Assembly: GCF_035582795.1 (NCBI RefSeq)
Contig: NW_027445436.1
Span: 990,770-1,054,769 of the forward strand
Source: Mycteria americana
Taxonomy: Eukaryota > Chordata > Aves > Ciconiiformes > Ciconiidae
Length of the DNA: 64,000 bases
Direction: 5' to 3'
Shown: in pieces, positions 59,196-64,000 of the stretch
Layout: every line of letters starts with the position of its first letter
Numbering within the stretch: the stretch's first letter is position 1
Notes under the pieces: model-generated
The model's database searches: none
The model's input: the letters and a program-made list of their open reading frames with translations, nothing else
What the model was told of the DNA's origin: nothing
Translations under genes and position numbers: made by a program

Positions 59196-60885
59196 CTTCT
59201 ACATTTGGCAGCTGTTTCTGGACTGTTGGCAGCTTTAAGGTGTGCCCCTGGGCTCAGGGGTGTTTGTGAATTTGGAGGATGCTGACCGGTCTTGGGAGGG
59301 TGTGCTGGTGTGGTGGCTGGTGCCAATTTTGGGGGAAGCTTCAGGGTTCGGGGGTGTTGCTGTGCCAGGTGCATGCTGCCAGGTTTGGAAGGTGCTGCCA
59401 GGTGGGGGCTGCATCTGGATTGAGGGTTTGTTCCTGGGTTTGGGCAATGGTAGCAGGTCTGAGGGTTATTTCCAGTTTGGGGGTGCCATTGGGTGGAAAG
59501 CTGTTGACAGCAGCATCTGCTCCAGTGGAAACAAGCCCTGTCCCTGCAGCAGTGCCAGCAGTGTGTCTCGTAAGGTGCTGGGCACCAGTGTGGTCACGCT
59601 GCACTCTCTGGCTGCTTGTTTCAGCAGCTGGGGTACCTGGCTGCCCACCCTTGAGAAGAGCTGGGGTGCCACCCTCAGACATTTTTAACTTGCCCCGCTC
59701 GAGGTAAATGGTGTCTCTCACGATTACTTTGTCGTGTCTCCCACGATTTTAATCGTATCTCTCATGATTTACTTTACACGATGACTCCCAAGAGTACTTT
59801 GGGATAGTGCACACCGTGCTGTCTGCTCTGCCTTGGGAGTAAATGGTGTGTTTCTGCTTGTAGTTGAATTGCCTTATTCCTTCTTTTGAATCTCTGATAC
59901 GGATCACTCGCGGCCATTGACAGAGGCTGATTTTTGCATTGTGTCTGCTGTTTTGCTTGGCAGGGCTGCAGGAGGGGAGCCGGGCAGCGCTGCTCCACTG
60001 CTGGCTGCTGGGGTAGCCGTGGAGGACAGAGGCTTTAAGAAATCCATTCCCAAGTCCCACTGAAGCTCAAGAGGTTTTCTGCCAGTGGAGTTTCTGCGGC
60101 ACTAAACATCACTCGGCAAGGGCTCTGACTTGTCTTGGGTTCCCCTTCATTTCTGCTCTGTAGAAGACTGTTGGCAAGCATTGAATTTGCGCAGCCTCTG
60201 CTCCTGTTGAATTGTCTCATTGCTTTTTGTCACAAAGCGCTTTGTCAGACAACTGCCTAGTGAACGAGGCTTCCAGTGATGGTTTGCTGTCTGGCTCTTC
60301 AGAAAAAGGACAGAGATGGAAGTTAACATTTTTAAGCTGGATGTAGTCAATGATATTATTTTGTAGTTTAGTTCATCTGCATTTCTCTCTTTCTCTCTCA
60401 CTCCCTCTCTGTCTTGGAGAGCTGAATAATCTAATAACCTGTTAAAGAGAAGATTAACCAGGTGCATATTCCTGTACTGAAGAGTACAATGTAGGAGAGA
60501 AAGGCAGAAGTGTCTGGTCAGGACACGTGTGAAAATGCAATGTGATTGGCAGTTTTGGCCGTGTTTGGCAGTGGTGGTTGCTGTCATCCTGTTCTAGCTC
60601 AGTGCTTCTAGCTCAAACTCAGTGCAAAGGTGGCCTGTGAGTTTCTTGCTTGGTTCTGCCCGTGCCTTTGGTTGGTGTGGGGTCTGTGTGGTTGGCTGGA
60701 GTGTGGCTTCATGCCTTCCCTGCTAGGCCCATTCGTCTGCTTTGGGAAGATTTAGAGCTTTTGGACAGGTGAGAGTGAGAGCAGGGAAGGCATCTGGCTT
60801 TGGGCTCTCATGTGAGTTCGTTAGTGCAAGGACAGTGACTACTGTTTGGCTTATGCCTGTTGTTCAGTCCAGGTACATCGGCCTC
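59196..60885. other. No gene recognised
   Basis: Short T-rich runs and a CACGATTTTAATCGT-like palindromic area at about 59733-59775 (several CACGATT/CATGATT phrases). Nothing coding was supported. Confidence 0.35.
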
Positions 60886-60887
60886 CA

Positions 60888-61053
60888 AGAAAGGGAGAAG
60901 TAGGAAAGATCACCATTCCTGGAGGTGTTTAAAGGATGTGCAGATGTGGCACTTAGGGACACGGCTTCGTGATGGACTCAGTAGTGTTCGGTTTACAGGT
61001 GGACTCGATGAGCGTAGAGGTCTTTTCCAACCTAAATGATTCTATGATTCTAT
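60888..61053 (+). mobile_element. CR1 3' end, plus strand
   Basis: Contains GATCACCATTCCTGGAGGTG, GGTGGACTCGATGA and CTTTTCCAACCTAAATGATT, ending in the CR1 tail ATTCTATGATTCTAT. Confidence 0.88.
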
Positions 61054-61217
61054 AATATCTATAATATATATTATTATAATATTATACAATATTAATAATA
61101 TAATATAGACTTTAATATTTAATTATTAATATATAATATTAATAATATAATATATTATTTCTATTATTATATTATAATATCTATAATATTATATTCTATA
61201 AAATCTATAATATATGA
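61054..61217. repeat. AT microsatellite grown from the CR1 tail
   Basis: Almost pure A/T, built of CTATAATAT, TATTAATAATATAA and similar units that begin inside the CR1 terminal ATTCTATA repeats. Confidence 0.85.
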
Positions 61218-62888
<1,671 letters not shown>

Positions 62889-62999
62889 TGACTCTGCTGA
62901 GCACAGAGGTGGCCTTAGCAGTGCCTTAACCCCTGAGCGCACAGGAGGAAGCTTGATTTGTGTCTTTTCTACAAACTTGGTGCTCCCACCTCACCCTTG

Positions 63000-63125
63000 T
63001 CTTCTTCTCCTCTTCTTCTTCTCCTTGTCTTTGTCTTCTCCTCCTTCTCTTCCCCTCTTCTTCTCCTTCTTCATCTTCTCCTCTCAGACTTCATCTTCTC
63101 TTCCTATTCTTCTTCTTCTCCTCCT
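63000..63125 (+). repeat. CTTCTC polypyrimidine tract
   Basis: A run of CTT/CTTCTC/CTCCTT repeats with hardly any purine on this strand, inside intron 1 of the ODF3-like gene. Mirror-repeat stretches of this kind can adopt triplex DNA. Confidence 0.85.
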
Positions 63126-63476
63126 CGGTAATAGCAGTAAAGTTTCCATTTCTTTCCCATCGGGGCTCCGGGAAAGCAAAACATCACAGAGGCCATCTTT
63201 ACATTTGCTTTCAGTTAGCTTAGCAACTGTGTCAGCGTTTCATGCTTCATTACAATAGCATTCTGGTGATCTTCTGATTAATTGCACAGTGCCTACATTG
63301 TTCTTGCTGGAAGTCATTGTACCATTGTATTGACCCACTGGTATCAGTCTTGGAGGAAAAAATCACACGGGAAGGGAATTTCTTGAGGCCGGCAACTCCA
63401 ACTACTCCACTTAAAACTAGCTTTAAATATGCAGTTGCAGGCAGGTGTCCTTTTCTTCATAGGCTTTTCTTCCTAG

Positions 63477-63677
63477 GCTACCTGGATCACAATCCCACCA
63501 AAACCAAAGCCCCTGCCTACACATTTCGAGGGGCCAAGACTCCTGTCGCAGACAGCTGCTCTCCGGGTTCTCGGTACTACGTCCCGCCCTCCATCACCAG
63601 GAACGGGAAGTATGTGGCTCCAGCACAGCACATATGCGGACTACCCAAGATTAAGACCGAGATCACTCCTGGACCAA
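63477..63677 (+). CDS. CIMAP1A: ODF3/CIMAP1A-like gene, coding exon 2
   Basis: Acceptor TTTTCTTCCTAG|GC and donor GGACCAA|GTGAGT. The exon is 201 nt with phase 1 on both sides. It completes the Gly of TTG and encodes YLDHNPTKTKAPAYTFRGA, SPGSRYYVPPSITRNGKY and ITPGP, with the PGP repeats and APAYTF motif of the family. Confidence 0.8.
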
Positions 63678-63899
63678 GTGAGTACCATTTCTCCAGCCCT
63701 TCTTTCAGGCAACACAAGCACGCCTTACTTTTGCCCTGTGCTACTGGGGTACAAAACCATCAGCTCACACCCTGAAGGAGCTTCAGGGGTTTCCAGACAC
63801 AAAGCAAACAAGGCTGATCCCCTCCTCCTGACCTTTCCTCTTTGGCTTGATCAAAAGAGCCCAGCTTCACTGCTTTTCTCCGCTTCTCCTCTGCCTTAG

Positions 63900-64000
63900 G
63901 TGACTACTCCACCGACAAGGCCAACAAACACCTCTACAAATGCACGCCGGCGCAGTCCATGGCCTTCCGGCACAAGGCGGTCAAAACCGACCAAAGTCCA
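63900..64000 (+). CDS. CIMAP1A: ODF3/CIMAP1A-like gene, exon 3 (partial, leaves window)
   Basis: Acceptor CTTCTCCTCTGCCTTAG|GT. The first two bases complete the Ser codon begun at the end of exon 2, and the frame continues DYSTDKANKHLYKC then PAQSMAFRHKAVKT to the window edge. The remainder of the gene (expected further PGP repeats) lies beyond 64000. Confidence 0.78.
   Translation, partial: MTTPPTRPTNTSTNARRRSPWPSGTRRSKPTKV

Overview
This window is vertebrate, almost certainly avian, nuclear DNA. The grounds are CR1 LINE fragments ending in the ATTCTATG-type tail, many LTRs of one ERVL-like family of bird type, two Pol III tRNA genes, and spliced exons of an ODF3/CIMAP1-type sperm-tail gene at the right edge. 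There is no bacterial gene organisation and no CRISPR array. Most of the window is transposon-derived.

Region 1 (about 1-34770) is an old, decayed ERVL-like provirus on the minus strand: its 3' LTR is at 117-663, and its internal sequence is at 664-1522 and again at 30563-34770. Its integrase gene is split by a young class II endogenous retrovirus at 1523-30562. That young element is not a single provirus. It is a head-to-tail array of four complete internal regions alternating with five 384-bp LTRs, with an exact 7164-bp period. Each unit carries a tRNA-iMet-type primer binding site, gag (658 aa), pro (dUTPase plus protease, reached from gag by a -1 frameshift at GGGAAAC), pol (RT, RNase H, integrase, 908 aa) and env (476 aa). 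All 16 reading frames are open. I found only four single-base differences between internal regions and two between LTRs. A 5-bp GTTGT duplication flanks the whole array, so it looks like one integrase-made insertion that was later amplified in tandem. The genes would work as a standard retrovirus: Gag, Gag-Pro and Gag-Pro-Pol from the unspliced RNA, and Env from a spliced RNA.

Region 2 (34771-47740) is nested repeats: a 5'-truncated CR1 with nearly intact reverse transcriptase, a second ERVL copy in the opposite orientation (integrase plus 3' LTR, 36626-38261), further ERVL LTRs including a solo LTR with a 5-bp target duplication (39927-40490), CR1 fragments, and an inverted pair of another LTR, one copy of which has an expanded CCGGCCGTG minisatellite. 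A tandem block rich in CCAAT boxes and ATGGCGGC-like motifs lies at 40670-41100.

Region 3 (47741-62600) is GC-richer and less repetitive. It holds an avian ERV LTR, tRNA-Phe(GAA) at 48724-48796, tRNA-Ala(TGC) at 50275-50346, a 333-bp direct duplication, a GGGGCT minisatellite, a decayed copy of the ODF3-like first exon, and weak evidence for an unidentified spliced gene at 53480-55318.

Region 4 (62610-64000) is the start of an ODF3/CIMAP1A-like gene on the plus strand: three exons with consistent splice phases, running off the window. Gene and LTR boundaries given as approximate were judged by eye, without alignment software.
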